From Planomicrobium sp. CPCC 101110 (GTDB lineage Bacteria > Bacillota > Bacilli > Bacillales_A > Planococcaceae), in assembly GCF_007859395.1 (NCBI RefSeq), contig NZ_VOHD01000003.1, forward strand, positions 414,945 to 478,944: DNA of 64,000 nucleotides, read 5' to 3'. The notes under the pieces are model-generated. The model was given only the letters and a program-made list of their open reading frames with translations. It made no database searches and was not told the DNA's origin. The translations under genes and the position numbers were made by a program. Positions 9,157 to 17,324 of this stretch are shown in pieces; within the stretch, counting starts at the first letter, position 1; every line of letters starts with the position of its first letter.

Positions 9157-9188
9157 AAAAGCATCTGCGAAACTGCAGATGCTTTTTT
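9157..9188 (+). terminator. Terminator after nupC
   Basis: AAAAGCATCTGC pairs with GCAGATGCTTTT around a short loop, followed by TTTTTT. Confidence 0.9.
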
Positions 9189-9285
9189 GTTTGTGAAAGC
9201 TGATGTTATAAAATATGGGAGTTTTGTGCGCCCGTTCTGCCCATCTATTTACTGGTGAGACTCCAGTGCTATAAAGCACATTTCC

Positions 9286-9314
9286 TTGACAGTCTCTTCT
9301 TTTTTCATTACACT
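9286..9314 (+). promoter_or_regulatory. Sigma-A promoter of the purine permease gene
   Basis: A perfect -35 TTGACA (9286-9291), 17-nt spacer, and -10 TACACT (9309-9314). The roughly 65-nt leader has a small hairpin (CCTATT-cta-AATAGG, 9329-9343). I found no purine-riboswitch core in the 200 bp upstream. Confidence 0.75.
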
Positions 9315-9387
9315 TCTATATTGGCTCACCTATTCTAAATAGGAAGAGCGGGTTGGGAGAGGGCTAATTTAATAGAAGGTAGAAACT

Positions 9388-10686
9388 ATGTTGAAGTGGT
9401 TGGACCGATTTTTTGGTCTTCAAACGAATGAAACAACAGTGAAACGTGAAATGTCAGCGGGACTGATCGGGTTTTTCACAGTGGTTTATATCATTGTGGT
9501 CAACTCGCTTATTTTGTCGGAAGCTGGCATGCCGCTTGAAGGCGCAATTGTTGCCACGATCGCGGCGTCCGTATTCGGCTGCCTGGTCATGGGATTGTTG
9601 GGCAACGCCCCGATTTTGCTTGTGCCAGGTATGGGGATCAACGCGCTGTTTTCGTACACGATGGTCCAGTCGATGGGCTTATCGTGGCAGGAGGCGCTGG
9701 GTGTCGTTTTCGTTTCAGGCGTTATTTTTGCGGCAGTAGCATTTACGCGGTTTGCAAAACTGGTGAGTGCTGCTGTGCCGCATTCACTGAAAGAAGCGAT
9801 TACGGTCGGGCTTGGACTGTTCCTTATGCTGATCGGCCTTGAAAAAGGCGGCATCGTGGAGCGGGGGACGGCTTCGATCCTGGCGCTCGGTTCACTTGGC
9901 GAAGCGCATGTGCTGGCGACCGTTTTGACATTTGTCGTGGCCATTATTTTGTTCGTCCGAAATGTGCCGGGGAATTTCCTGATCACCATTGTAGCGGGAA
10001 CGGTGATTGCGTCCTTTTTTGGCCTGATCGATTTCAGCCAAATGGAAGGCGGGTCGCTCAATGCTGCAGAAGCTTTTTCGGTGTTCGGTGCGTTATCATT
10101 CGATGGGATTCTATCGATGACGTTCTGGATAGCGGTCTTTTCGCTGACGATGGTGCTGGTTTTTGAAAACATCGGCCTTGTCCACGGGCAAGTCAATTTT
10201 ATTGGCCGTCCCGAAAAGTTCGGCCGCGCGTTTCAAGCAACTTCCTTGTCGTCAATGGCTTCCGGCATTTTTGGAACGAGCCCGACAGTAGCATCTGTTG
10301 AAAGCGCGTCGAGCATGGTGGCTGGCGGCCGTACTGGCTTGACAGCCATTACCGCGGGCATCCTGTTTTTGGTTTCAGCGTTTTTCATACCGGTTATCAA
10401 ACTGATACCGGACAGTGCCATTGCGCCGATTCTTGTTATTATCGGCGGGCTCATGCTGCAGAACATCCGCAATCTCGATATGCAGGATATGAGCGAAAGC
10501 TTTCCGGCATTGCTGATCATTGCGCTCATTCCGTTTACGTACAGCATCGCAGACGGCATCGGCATCGGCTTTATCCTTTATCCGATTCTAAAAATCGCGA
10601 TTGGCAAAGCCCGCGAAGTATCCGTAACATTATATATTATCGCCGCCTTGTTCCTGGTGAACTTCATCTTCCAGGTGGTCGGTTGA
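9388..10686 (+). CDS. pbuG: NCS2-family hypoxanthine/guanine permease (AzgA type)
   Basis: 432 aa with the 14-segment NCS2 fold. The AzgA-branch motifs are clear: the helix 3 motif GLLGNAPILLVPGMGINALF and the substrate-site FENIGLVHGQVN followed by GTSPTVASVESASSMVAGGRTGLTA. AzgA-type proteins such as B. subtilis PbuG and PbuO import hypoxanthine and guanine; which paralogue this matches cannot be settled by eye. The ATG has a weak GAAGGTAG site. It is monocistronic, between its own promoter (9286) and a terminator (10691). In B. subtilis pbuG has a guanine riboswitch; none is seen here. Confidence 0.88.
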   Translation: MLKWLDRFFGLQTNETTVKREMSAGLIGFFTVVYIIVVNSLILSEAGMPLEGAIVATIAASVFGCLVMGLLGNAPILLVPGMGINALFSYTMVQSMGLSWQEALGVVFVSGVIFAAVAFTRFAKLVSAAVPHSLKEAITVGLGLFLMLIGLEKGGIVERGTASILALGSLGEAHVLATVLTFVVAIILFVRNVPGNFLITIVAGTVIASFFGLIDFSQMEGGSLNAAEAFSVFGALSFDGILSMTFWIAVFSLTMVLVFENIGLVHGQVNFIGRPEKFGRAFQATSLSSMASGIFGTSPTVASVESASSMVAGGRTGLTAITAGILFLVSAFFIPVIKLIPDSAIAPILVIIGGLMLQNIRNLDMQDMSESFPALLIIALIPFTYSIADGIGIGFILYPILKIAIGKAREVSVTLYIIAALFLVNFIFQVVG

Positions 10687-10690
10687 CCCC

Positions 10691-10722
10691 AAAGCGCATT
10701 TGCTTACGCGAATGCGCTTTTT
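10691..10722 (+). terminator. Terminator after the purine permease
   Basis: AAAGCGCATT pairs with AATGCGCTTT, extended by an inner GC pair around TTAC, and followed by a U-run ending in TTTTTAT. Confidence 0.88.
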
Positions 10723-10801
10723 ATATTTCCGGCCGATGTCTGGCCCGAAGGCGGGCATGGTATACTGAAAGCACAAGAAGTTGAAAGGAGTTGGCATCCA
10801 C

Positions 10802-10987
10802 ATGAAATTTACTAAAACAAAAATGGAACGGCTCGTCAATGACAACCCGGAATTGAAAAAGCAATTAAAGACGTTGATGAAGGATATGGACTTGGAGAAG
10901 AACTTTGCACTAAAAGCACTTTACCATTCTCAAGTGACCGATAATGGACCGTACCAGTCGGCCTATCAGGATTTGGACTCAGAGTAA
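10802..10987 (+). CDS. Conserved-looking 61-aa hypothetical protein
   Basis: 61 aa from the ATG at 10802, preceded by GAAAGGAG at a suitable distance; an in-frame TTG at 10781 lies within that site and is not the start. It is a soluble, charged protein with a predicted helix (KMERLVNDNPELKKQLKTLMKDMDLEKNFALKALYHSQV) and an acidic tail. A -10-like TATACT lies at 10761-10766. I do not recognise the family. It is flanked by terminators on both sides, so it is its own transcription unit. Confidence 0.7.
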   Translation: MKFTKTKMERLVNDNPELKKQLKTLMKDMDLEKNFALKALYHSQVTDNGPYQSAYQDLDSE

Positions 10988-11050
10988 ACGGTTGGTTTTT
11001 CCGGTAAAATTATCTATATATATTTTATACAATTATTATTGCGCCATACA

Positions 11051-11084
11051 AAAAATCCCGCTAAGTTGCTTTAGCGGGATTTTT
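11051..11084. terminator. Bidirectional terminator
   Basis: AAAAATCCCGCTAA pairs perfectly with TTAGCGGGATTTTT around a 6-nt loop. It serves the 61-aa gene on the plus strand and the B12-binding regulator on the minus strand. Confidence 0.9.
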
Positions 11085-11090
11085 CTCTTT

Positions 11091-11978
11091 TTATAGTGGC
11101 TGCTTGAGGAGCCAATCTTGCCAGATTTCATAGCTTGGGCCAAGGTGGGCAATCTTTCCATCGATTTTATCTTCTGGTACACCTTGTCCACCGATAAGAA
11201 AACGAATATCTGAATTCACTTTAGCCAGCTTTTTGACATACTGGTCAACAGCAGGCAATAGATCCTCTGTCGATATTGACATGCAGACGATTTTGAAGTT
11301 CTGCCGCAATACCAGTTCATCGAGGCCTTCAAGCGGGGTATCAGGCCCAATATAGGCTACTGAAAAGCCGTTTTCCCGCAAGAATAACGTGAACAGCAGC
11401 AAGCCGAGCTGATGGTGCTCACCGCTCGGGCAAAGGGCGATTGCTTTCGGCAGATTGTCAGACGTAGGAAATACCCGGAAAAACTGGTTGAATCGCTGTT
11501 GGATAATATGGCTGATCAAATGCTCATGGGCGACAGAAATAGTGCCGTTTTCCCATTCCTCTCCTATGCGGACCATCAAAGGGACAATGATCGAGAAAAA
11601 AACAGTGCGGTAATGGAACAGAGAAAAGTTCAAATCCAGCAGGTAATTGAAACGCTCGGTATCCATTTCAGCTGCAGCTGCATAAAGTTCCTGTATTTGT
11701 TTATCATAAGGCTGGTCAATGCGTTCTTCTGTTTCATCCGGTTTTGAGTGGAATTTTTTCCTGGAAAGATGAAGCTGCTGAACCGCTTGGCTAATCTTCA
11801 TGCCTTTTTCCTGCACTTGGATTTTCAGCCATTTCAAATCTTCTAAGTTCTGGTCCGAATAAAGGCGATGCCCCGATTCCGTACGCGCAGGGGTAATCGC
11901 ATCATAGCGTGTTTCCCATGAACGGATGGTCACTTTTGGCATATCTAGTATTTTGGCGGCTGCTTTGATATTGTACAT
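11091..11978 (-). CDS. LitR/CarH-like MerR regulator with B12-binding photoreceptor domain
   Basis: 295 aa from the ATG at 11978, behind a weak GTAGGTAA; an open frame runs further upstream but looks non-coding. Residues 1-70 are a MerR winged helix (YNIKAAAKILDMPKVTIRSW, ETRY, SGHRLYSD). A four-helix bundle follows with W142-x9-E152-H153, the exact spacing of the CarH cap over adenosylcobalamin. The Rossmann half begins with SGEHHQLG, an E-x-H-x2-G motif placing His189 as lower cobalt ligand. CarH/LitR proteins are dark repressors whose tetramers fall apart when light breaks the Co-C bond, usually freeing carotenoid genes. Here the neighbours are two Bmr-like exporters instead. The motif match is seen; light control is inferred. 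Confidence 0.9.
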   Translation of the reverse strand: MYNIKAAAKILDMPKVTIRSWETRYDAITPARTESGHRLYSDQNLEDLKWLKIQVQEKGMKISQAVQQLHLSRKKFHSKPDETEERIDQPYDKQIQELYAAAAEMDTERFNYLLDLNFSLFHYRTVFFSIIVPLMVRIGEEWENGTISVAHEHLISHIIQQRFNQFFRVFPTSDNLPKAIALCPSGEHHQLGLLLFTLFLRENGFSVAYIGPDTPLEGLDELVLRQNFKIVCMSISTEDLLPAVDQYVKKLAKVNSDIRFLIGGQGVPEDKIDGKIAHLGPSYEIWQDWLLKQPL

Positions 11979-12012
11979 AGCATTACCTACATTTCTATAG
12001 TTTAGTCGGAGA

Positions 12013-12030
12013 GTTATATAATTATTATAC
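12013..12030. promoter_or_regulatory. AT-rich imperfect palindrome upstream of the LitR/CarH-like gene
   Basis: GTTATATAATTATTATAC is a near-palindrome 35-52 bp before the start. On the minus strand it also supplies a TATAAT-like -10. Its position suits an autoregulatory MerR-type operator overlapping the promoter. Inference only. Confidence 0.4.
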
Positions 12031-12080
12031 ATCCTGCAGGAGTAATGCGTAAAGCTGGGCACACTCTGGCGCGGGCACAT

Positions 12081-12120
12081 AAAAAGCCGATTCCTCCATA
12101 AGTCGGGGAATCAGCTTTTT
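12081..12120 (-). terminator. Terminator of the first Bmr-like exporter
   Basis: AAAAAGC(c)GATTCC pairs with GGAATC(a)GCTTTTT around a roughly 10-nt loop, just after the exporter stop on the minus strand, separating it from the regulator. Confidence 0.8.
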
Positions 12121-12121
12121 C

Positions 12122-13324
12122 TCAGGATATTACAGCAGTCGGTTTTGCGGTGCGTGAGCGTTGCCAGATGACGGTGATAGCCGTTGTGATAAGCAGCAAC
12201 AGCAAGCCCAGAATAAACGGATAAACGATATTGATATCGTACAGCATGCCAGCAAGCAGCGGTCCCATGACATTGCCGATGCTCATATAAGCATTGTTCA
12301 TGCCCATGGCAAAACCTACTTCGCCTTCCGCCATTTTCGAAATCATCGTATTGAGCACAGGGCGCAAAATAGACGATGCCAGGAAAATAATCAAAGATAC
12401 GGCGAAAAACATCTCATAGTTTCCAGCGACCAATGACAACAAGAATCCGGCGGCGGCAACAATCAGGAATGTGATGAGGATAGCCGTCTCGCCAAAGCGG
12501 CGGACAATACGGTCCACGACGAACAATTGGACAATGACACTGACTATGCCCGTTGCGGTAATCATGAATGCGATATCTTTGGCAGTTGACTGGAATTGAT
12601 TGTCCAAATACAAGCCGACAACCGACTCGTATGCCAACAAGCCGAAGCTCATAACCAGCGTGATGATCAGCGGGATAAAATAAGGCATATTGACCGAACG
12701 GCCGATTTTTTTGAACATCGATTCTTGTTCGGCAAGAAGCATCGCTTCAGTTTGTTCTCCAACAGGAGCCTCATTTTCTTTCAATAAAGCAATAGAGAAG
12801 AGGACTGCCGCAAGCGATACGAACGCCGAAACCAAGAACGGCAATTTAAGATCGTAATCAGCAAGAAACCCGCCGATGCCAGGCCCTACGACGATGCCGA
12901 GTGACATGGCAGCGGAAACGAGGCTGTTGCCTTTTGCGCGCTGAGCATGCGTAGTGATGTCCGCAATATAGGCGAAGATTGCGGGAACGAGCATAGCCGC
13001 ACCCACTCCGCCGATAACGCGGGAAAAATACAAGACCCAGATGGAGTCGGAGGCATAAAAGACGAACATCGAAGCGGTCAAGCCCGCCAGACCATAGATG
13101 ATCATCTTGCGGCGGCCATACTGGTCCGCCCATTTTCCGGCAATAGGGGAAAACAGGAATTGCGCGGCAGCGAAAATCGCAATCATCAGGCCGGCAGCCA
13201 TGCCGCCTTGGTTGATGGAAGCCAAATAAGAAGGGAGGATCGGGATGATGATTCCGAAACTGGCAATGGCGATAAACATATTGATCATTAAGATGATTAT
13301 TTTCTTTCTTTGTTCTGCGGACAT
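12122..13324 (-). CDS. Bmr/NorA-type MFS multidrug exporter, copy 1
   Basis: 400 aa, 12 helices, DHA1 family. Motif A (GKWADQYGRRKMI), the motif C region (LGIVVGPGIGGFLAD) and the overall spacing closely resemble B. subtilis Bmr and Blt and staphylococcal NorA, which expel fluoroquinolones, dyes and cationic drugs by proton antiport. The ATG at 13324 has only a distant GAGG. A sigma-A promoter with a palindrome lies 60-100 bp upstream. It is a tandem paralogue of the gene at 13496-14734. In Bacillus, bmr and blt are controlled by drug-binding MerR proteins; the MerR protein here is of the B12-binding type. Substrate unknown. Confidence 0.93.
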   Translation of the reverse strand: MSAEQRKKIIILMINMFIAIASFGIIIPILPSYLASINQGGMAAGLMIAIFAAAQFLFSPIAGKWADQYGRRKMIIYGLAGLTASMFVFYASDSIWVLYFSRVIGGVGAAMLVPAIFAYIADITTHAQRAKGNSLVSAAMSLGIVVGPGIGGFLADYDLKLPFLVSAFVSLAAVLFSIALLKENEAPVGEQTEAMLLAEQESMFKKIGRSVNMPYFIPLIITLVMSFGLLAYESVVGLYLDNQFQSTAKDIAFMITATGIVSVIVQLFVVDRIVRRFGETAILITFLIVAAAGFLLSLVAGNYEMFFAVSLIIFLASSILRPVLNTMISKMAEGEVGFAMGMNNAYMSIGNVMGPLLAGMLYDINIVYPFILGLLLLLITTAITVIWQRSRTAKPTAVIS

Positions 13325-13382
13325 GAAGAAAAGAGCCTCATTTCTATAGGGTGATTATTTTTCGGTATACTAAAATCTTGAA

Positions 13383-13424
13383 TACAACCTTTTATAGAAT
13401 AGGGTTGGTTGTAGCCTTTGTCAA
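13383..13424 (-). promoter_or_regulatory. Sigma-A promoter with overlapping inverted repeat, exporter copy 1
   Basis: On the minus strand TTGACA (13419-13424) and TATTCT (13396-13401) are 17 nt apart. A perfect 7-bp inverted repeat, TACAACC (13383-13389) and GGTTGTA (13407-13413), with a 17-nt gap, brackets the -10. This is a good place for a repressor or a MerR-like activator. Confidence 0.65.
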
Positions 13425-13482
13425 TGGAACAAACTTAACTTGCCGCCGTTTTTTTAAAACTTGAACGTGCTCCGAGCCAAAG

Positions 13483-13515
13483 AAAAAGCTGAATCCTAAG
13501 AAAGGGATTCAGCTT
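13483..13515 (-). terminator. Terminator overlapping the end of exporter copy 2
   Basis: On the minus strand AAGCTGAATCC and GGATTCAGCTT form an 11-bp stem followed by TTTTC. The stop codon lies in the loop, so the last codons of the exporter form the 5' arm. Confidence 0.8.
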
Positions 13516-14734
13516 CAAGTGCAAGGGTTTCTTCTGTAGCTTTTGTGATGGTTCTTTTGCCGCTTGAACGATACCAAGCGACAGTGATGCCAATTGTCAC
13601 CAGCAGAATCGCTAAACCGAGAATGAACGGATAAACCATATTCACATCGTATAACATCCCCGCTGACACAGGGCCGACTACATTGCCGATGCTCATATAA
13701 GAAGTGCTCATTCCCATGGCAAAGCCGACTTCGCCTTTTGCCATCTTGGAAATCAGGATATTCAATACTGGGCGAAGAATGCTCATCGCGAAGAAAATGA
13801 TTAACGTGACAACAAAGAACATGACATAGCTTCCGGCAGCCAGTGCCAATACAAAGCCGGAAGATGCAACACCGAGGAATGTAATAAGGACAGGAATTTC
13901 GCCAAAGCGGCGAATTAGGCGGTCAACCGCGAAAAGCTGCGTAAGGACGCTGACAGTTTGTATAGCCATGCACATCAAAGCGATGTCGGTGACACTGGCG
14001 TTGAACTCATCATTCAAAACCAGGCCGAAAATCGATTCATAGGCGACCAAACCAAAACTCATGGCAAATGTGATGATCAGCGGAATAAAATACGGCATTT
14101 TCGTAGATCTGGCGATTTTTTGGGACATCGACTCTTCATCTTCCAGATCCCGGACATTTGCCTGGCCTAAACGGGCCGGATCCGATTCTTTCAAAAAGAA
14201 AAAGGAAAAAACGACTGCGCCCAATGTAATCCAAGCGGAGACCAGGAACGGCAGCTTTACGTCCATATCGGACATCATGATGCTGAGCGCGGGACCGGAA
14301 ACAAGTCCAAGCGACATGGAAGCCGTGACAAGGCCGGTTCCTTTCGCTCTTTGTTCCGGTGTTGTGATATCGGCAGTATAGGCGAAGACGGCAGGTATAA
14401 GAAAAGCGTCACCGATGCCTCCGATAACTCGTGCAGTATATAAAACCCATAAGGAGTCGGTAGAATAAAACAAGAACATGCCGACGCATAAAAGAATCAG
14501 GCCGGAGATAATCATTTTTCGACGGCCGAATTGATCGGTCCATTTTCCGCCAAGCGGAGAAAAAAGCAATTGGGCGCCGGCAAAGATAGCGATGATCAGG
14601 CCTGATGCCAAGCCGCCTTGGTTGATGGATTCCAGATATGCCGGAATTACGGGGCCGGTGATTCCAAAACTCGTTATGGCAATAAACATAGTTATCATTA
14701 ATATCGCGATTTTTTTTCGCTGATTTCTAGACAT
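13496..14734 (-). CDS. Bmr/NorA-type MFS multidrug exporter, copy 2
   Basis: 412 aa, 12 helices. It aligns with copy 1 along its whole length (shared FIAI.SFGI..P.(I/L)P(A/S)YL.SINQGG, GKWTDQFGRRKMI, and a near-identical ISKMA.GEVGFAMGM stretch), so the pair arose by tandem duplication and has since diverged. Motif C region: LGLVSGPALSIMMSD. It has its own promoter (14799-14827) and a terminator that overlaps its last codons, so each copy can be expressed separately, perhaps for different inducers or substrates. The ATG is preceded by GAGG about 12 nt upstream, like copy 1. Confidence 0.93.
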   Translation of the reverse strand: MSRNQRKKIAILMITMFIAITSFGITGPVIPAYLESINQGGLASGLIIAIFAGAQLLFSPLGGKWTDQFGRRKMIISGLILLCVGMFLFYSTDSLWVLYTARVIGGIGDAFLIPAVFAYTADITTPEQRAKGTGLVTASMSLGLVSGPALSIMMSDMDVKLPFLVSAWITLGAVVFSFFFLKESDPARLGQANVRDLEDEESMSQKIARSTKMPYFIPLIITFAMSFGLVAYESIFGLVLNDEFNASVTDIALMCMAIQTVSVLTQLFAVDRLIRRFGEIPVLITFLGVASSGFVLALAAGSYVMFFVVTLIIFFAMSILRPVLNILISKMAKGEVGFAMGMSTSYMSIGNVVGPVSAGMLYDVNMVYPFILGLAILLVTIGITVAWYRSSGKRTITKATEETLALEAESLS

Positions 14735-14798
14735 TGAAAATTAATCCTCATTTCAAATATATTATTTCACTATTACTTGGTCTTTTGGCAACTTTCAT

Positions 14799-14827
14799 AT
14801 AGTATGCTCGTCGAAGCGTGAAGTCAA
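14799..14827 (-). promoter_or_regulatory. Sigma-A promoter of exporter copy 2
   Basis: On the minus strand TTGACT (14822-14827), 17-nt spacer, TACTAT (14799-14804). No inverted repeat like that at copy 1 is present. Confidence 0.65.
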
Positions 14828-14862
14828 CATATTAATCCAAATTTTATTATAAAAGAGGTTTG

Positions 14863-14890
14863 AAAATATGTTTTGTTAAAAACATATTTT
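14863..14890. repeat. Perfect 12-bp inverted repeat in the intergenic region
   Basis: AAAATATGTTTT and AAAACATATTTT flank a 4-nt GTTA loop. It lies in the 390-bp gap between divergent genes (exporter copy 2 and the CoA transferase). It has T-runs on both sides, so it may act as a weak terminator or an operator. A TATAAT at 15087-15092 is the only other clear element in this gap and may be the -10 of the CoA transferase gene. Confidence 0.5.
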
Positions 14891-15136
14891 TGAAAGAGAA
14901 TTTCGACAATTTTTTTGGAAGAGCTTTCAATGCTGTGAGGGAAGGAATTGGGATGAAAGCGCATCTTGCAACAAATCGGCTCGTTGTTTGAAAAAAAGGG
15001 AACAGGGAATGTCAAAACTGTGACGCGCAAGGGTGGAATAATCGGAGTTTTAGAGCAGGCCTTTAAGAGAAATGATGCACAGGATTTATAATAGAGATAA
15101 GCGGAAAACATAATTCAAACCCGAAAGGTGACAGTG

Positions 15137-16651
15137 ATGGAAAACAACATTCATCGAATTCAAGCCATTCAATTGCAAGACCGTATTATAGAAGCGGAAA
15201 CAGCAGCCTCATGGATTCAAGACGGCATGACCCTCGGACTGAGCGGGTTTACCCGCGCAGGCGACGCCAAGGCGATACCTTATGCTTTGGTGCAGCGGGC
15301 AGAATTGGAAAGCTTCAAAGTGAATGTGTTCACCGGGGCCTCGCTCGGCTCGGATATCGATAAATTGTTTGCAGAAGCGGGCATCGTCAACAAGCGTTTG
15401 CCGTTCCAGGCAGATCCTGCCATGCGCAAAAAAATCAACGAAGGCGATATGCTGTTTGTTGACCATCACTTGTCCCATACAGCAGAGTGGATCAAAGCGA
15501 ATGTCATCGAACCGATAGACTTTGCAATCATTGAGGCGCTTTCGATTACAGAAGATGGCATGATTATCCCGACAACTTCTGTTGGAAACTCGGCCCTTTT
15601 TGTCAAGCACGCCAAAAATGTCATTGTGGAAATCAATTTGGACCAGCCTGAGCTTTTTGAAGGAATCCACGATATATACGATACCGGGAAGCAAGGAGAG
15701 CGTTCACCGATTCCGTTGACCAAAGCGAGTGACCGCATCGGCACAGTCGGCATTCCGGTGGAACTGGAAAAAGTCAGGGGGATTGTATTTACCCGGCAAG
15801 AAGACTCGCCATCGCCGATTGTTCCGCCAGATACTGAGACGGAAATCATAGCGGGCCATCTTTTGGAGTTCCTGCGTTCTGAAGTCAAAGCGGGACGGCT
15901 GACGGAAAAATTGGCGCCGCTGCAATCCGGAATCGGTTCTGTTGCAAATGCCGTATTGGAAGGGTTGATCGATTCCGAATTCAGCGATTTGGAGATGTAT
16001 TCAGAAGTGCTGCAGGATGCCGTATTTGACTTGATCGATGCAGGAAAAGTTAAATTTGCATCAAGTTCTTCCATTACATTGTCGCATGAAAAAATGGAGC
16101 AGGTTTACACCAATTTTGAAAAGTATCGCGATAAGATCATCCTGCGGCCGCAGGAAATTTCCAATCATCCGGAAATCATCCGCCGCCTCGGCCTGATTTC
16201 GATCAACACAGCATTGGAATTTGATATTTACGGCAACGTCAATTCCACTCATGTGTCAGGAACAAAAATGATGAACGGCATCGGCGGCTCCGGAGACTTT
16301 GCCCGCAACGCGCGCCTTGCGGTATTCGTCACCAAATCAATCGCCAAGGATGGCAGAATTTCCAGTATCGTGCCATTTGTTTCGCACGTGGACCACACGG
16401 AGCACGACGTGGATATTGTCGTGACGGAACAGGGGTACGCCGACTTGCGCGGGCTAGCGCCGCGCGAACGGGTAGAGTTGATCATCGAAAACTGTATGCA
16501 TCCGATGTACCGGGAACAGATGCGTGCATATTATAACGAAGCGTTGACACGCGGCGGGCAGACGCCGCATGTTTTGGAGAAAGCATTTTCTTGGCACACG
16601 AGCCTTGCGCAAGCAGGGACGATGCTTCAACAAAAAGAACAGTTTATTTGA
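15137..16651 (+). CDS. Acetyl-CoA hydrolase/CoA-transferase (succinyl-CoA:acetate type)
   Basis: 504 aa. The class I CoA-transferase fold (Cat1/AarC/ScpC group) moves CoA between acyl groups such as succinate, acetate or propionate. Visible marks are the N-terminal SGFTRAGDAKAIPYAL, GIGSVANAV for CoA binding, and the conserved ISNHPEIIRRLGLISIN and GIGGSGDFARNA segments. The start is the ATG at 15137, six bases after AAAGGTGA; a GTG at 15128 overlaps that site. It is monocistronic, closed by a terminator. Likely role: acetate/succinate overflow or propionate handling; exact acyl donor cannot be read from sequence. Confidence 0.9.
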   Translation: MENNIHRIQAIQLQDRIIEAETAASWIQDGMTLGLSGFTRAGDAKAIPYALVQRAELESFKVNVFTGASLGSDIDKLFAEAGIVNKRLPFQADPAMRKKINEGDMLFVDHHLSHTAEWIKANVIEPIDFAIIEALSITEDGMIIPTTSVGNSALFVKHAKNVIVEINLDQPELFEGIHDIYDTGKQGERSPIPLTKASDRIGTVGIPVELEKVRGIVFTRQEDSPSPIVPPDTETEIIAGHLLEFLRSEVKAGRLTEKLAPLQSGIGSVANAVLEGLIDSEFSDLEMYSEVLQDAVFDLIDAGKVKFASSSSITLSHEKMEQVYTNFEKYRDKIILRPQEISNHPEIIRRLGLISINTALEFDIYGNVNSTHVSGTKMMNGIGGSGDFARNARLAVFVTKSIAKDGRISSIVPFVSHVDHTEHDVDIVVTEQGYADLRGLAPRERVELIIENCMHPMYREQMRAYYNEALTRGGQTPHVLEKAFSWHTSLAQAGTMLQQKEQFI

Positions 16652-16657
16652 AAATAT

Positions 16658-16694
16658 AAAACCCAGCCAGTCCCGTAAAGGGATTGGCTGGGTT
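16658..16694. terminator. Terminator after the CoA-transferase (and the VOC gene)
   Basis: AAACCCAGCCA-g-TCCC pairs with GGGA-t-TGGCTGGGTTT. It lies between converging genes and has A/T ends on both sides. Confidence 0.85.
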
Positions 16695-16696
16695 TA

Positions 16697-17167
16697 TCAT
16701 TTGCCGCCGTACATTTCCGATGTGCTGCGCGAATACAGTTCAATTGTATGGCCGAAAGGATCTTTTGTGTAAACCAAATAATGTGGCTTGCCTTCAGAAA
16801 GGTTCCAGATTTTACTGGTTTGTTTGCCGCCATGCTGTACAATACGCTCAATTGTTTCCACCAAGTCATCAACAATGAGGCAGATGTGGAAAAAACCGGA
16901 GTGAGCAGGAAGTGGCTCTTCTTCAAAAGTGGGCTGCTGGAATTCAAACAGTTCGATTCCGACGCCGCCTAATGACATCAAATGTACATTACGCGTTTTT
17001 TTCACTTCTTTGCCTAACAGGTCCTGTGTCATATTGCGTTGTTTTTCATTTTCTTCATTGAATTCGAAAGGCCCGGCAAGCACATAAAAGCCGAACACTT
17101 TACTGTACCAGTTGATGGCCCGCTCCAAATCGGGCACGGCGAGCCCTACATGAGTTATGACGCTCAT
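16697..17167 (-). CDS. VOC/glyoxalase-family metalloenzyme
   Basis: 156 aa with two vicinal-oxygen-chelate half-domains: MSVITHVGLAVPDLERAINWYSKVFGF and SGFFHICLIVDDLVETIERI, ending KDPFGHTIELYSRS. Candidate metal ligands are His6 or 7, Glu in GIELFEF, His in FFHICLIV and Glu in HTIELY, as in glyoxalase I and methylmalonyl-CoA epimerase. The length and the insert between halves are closer to lactoylglutathione-lyase-like proteins. Substrate unknown. It converges on the CoA-transferase terminator and has GGAGGTGGTG just before the ATG. Confidence 0.87.
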   Translation of the reverse strand: MSVITHVGLAVPDLERAINWYSKVFGFYVLAGPFEFNEENEKQRNMTQDLLGKEVKKTRNVHLMSLGGVGIELFEFQQPTFEEEPLPAHSGFFHICLIVDDLVETIERIVQHGGKQTSKIWNLSEGKPHYLVYTKDPFGHTIELYSRSTSEMYGGK

Positions 17168-17259
17168 TTCACCACCTCCTTATGTATAGGATATTACCCA
17201 GAAATCGGCATTTTAACACAATATGAAAACAGAGTTTTCTGTATAAACAAAAATAGTTG

Positions 17260-17288
17260 TTGTCAAAGGCTATTTTTAGTATTATAAT
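17260..17288 (+). promoter_or_regulatory. Sigma-A promoter of rlmN
   Basis: TTGTCA (17260-17265), 17-nt spacer, perfect TATAAT (17283-17288), 36 bp before the start codon. Confidence 0.8.
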
Positions 17289-17324
17289 AAGCAATTGTGA
17301 AATTCGAAAAGAGGGTATTAAACA

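Noticed and set aside
8262..9164. 300-codon open frame on the minus strand
   Set aside because: Antisense shadow of nupC; Ser/Pro/Ala-rich with no domain and no ribosome binding site.
9189..9387. Purine (guanine) riboswitch before the purine permease
   Set aside because: The conserved core and paired loops are not present; only a promoter and a small hairpin are seen.
9486..10196. 236-codon open frame on the minus strand
   Set aside because: Antisense of the purine permease; low-complexity composition caused by hydrophobic codons read in reverse.
14824..15111. 95-codon minus-strand frame upstream of exporter copy 2
   Set aside because: Starts inside the presumed CoA-transferase promoter region, no ribosome binding site, odd composition.
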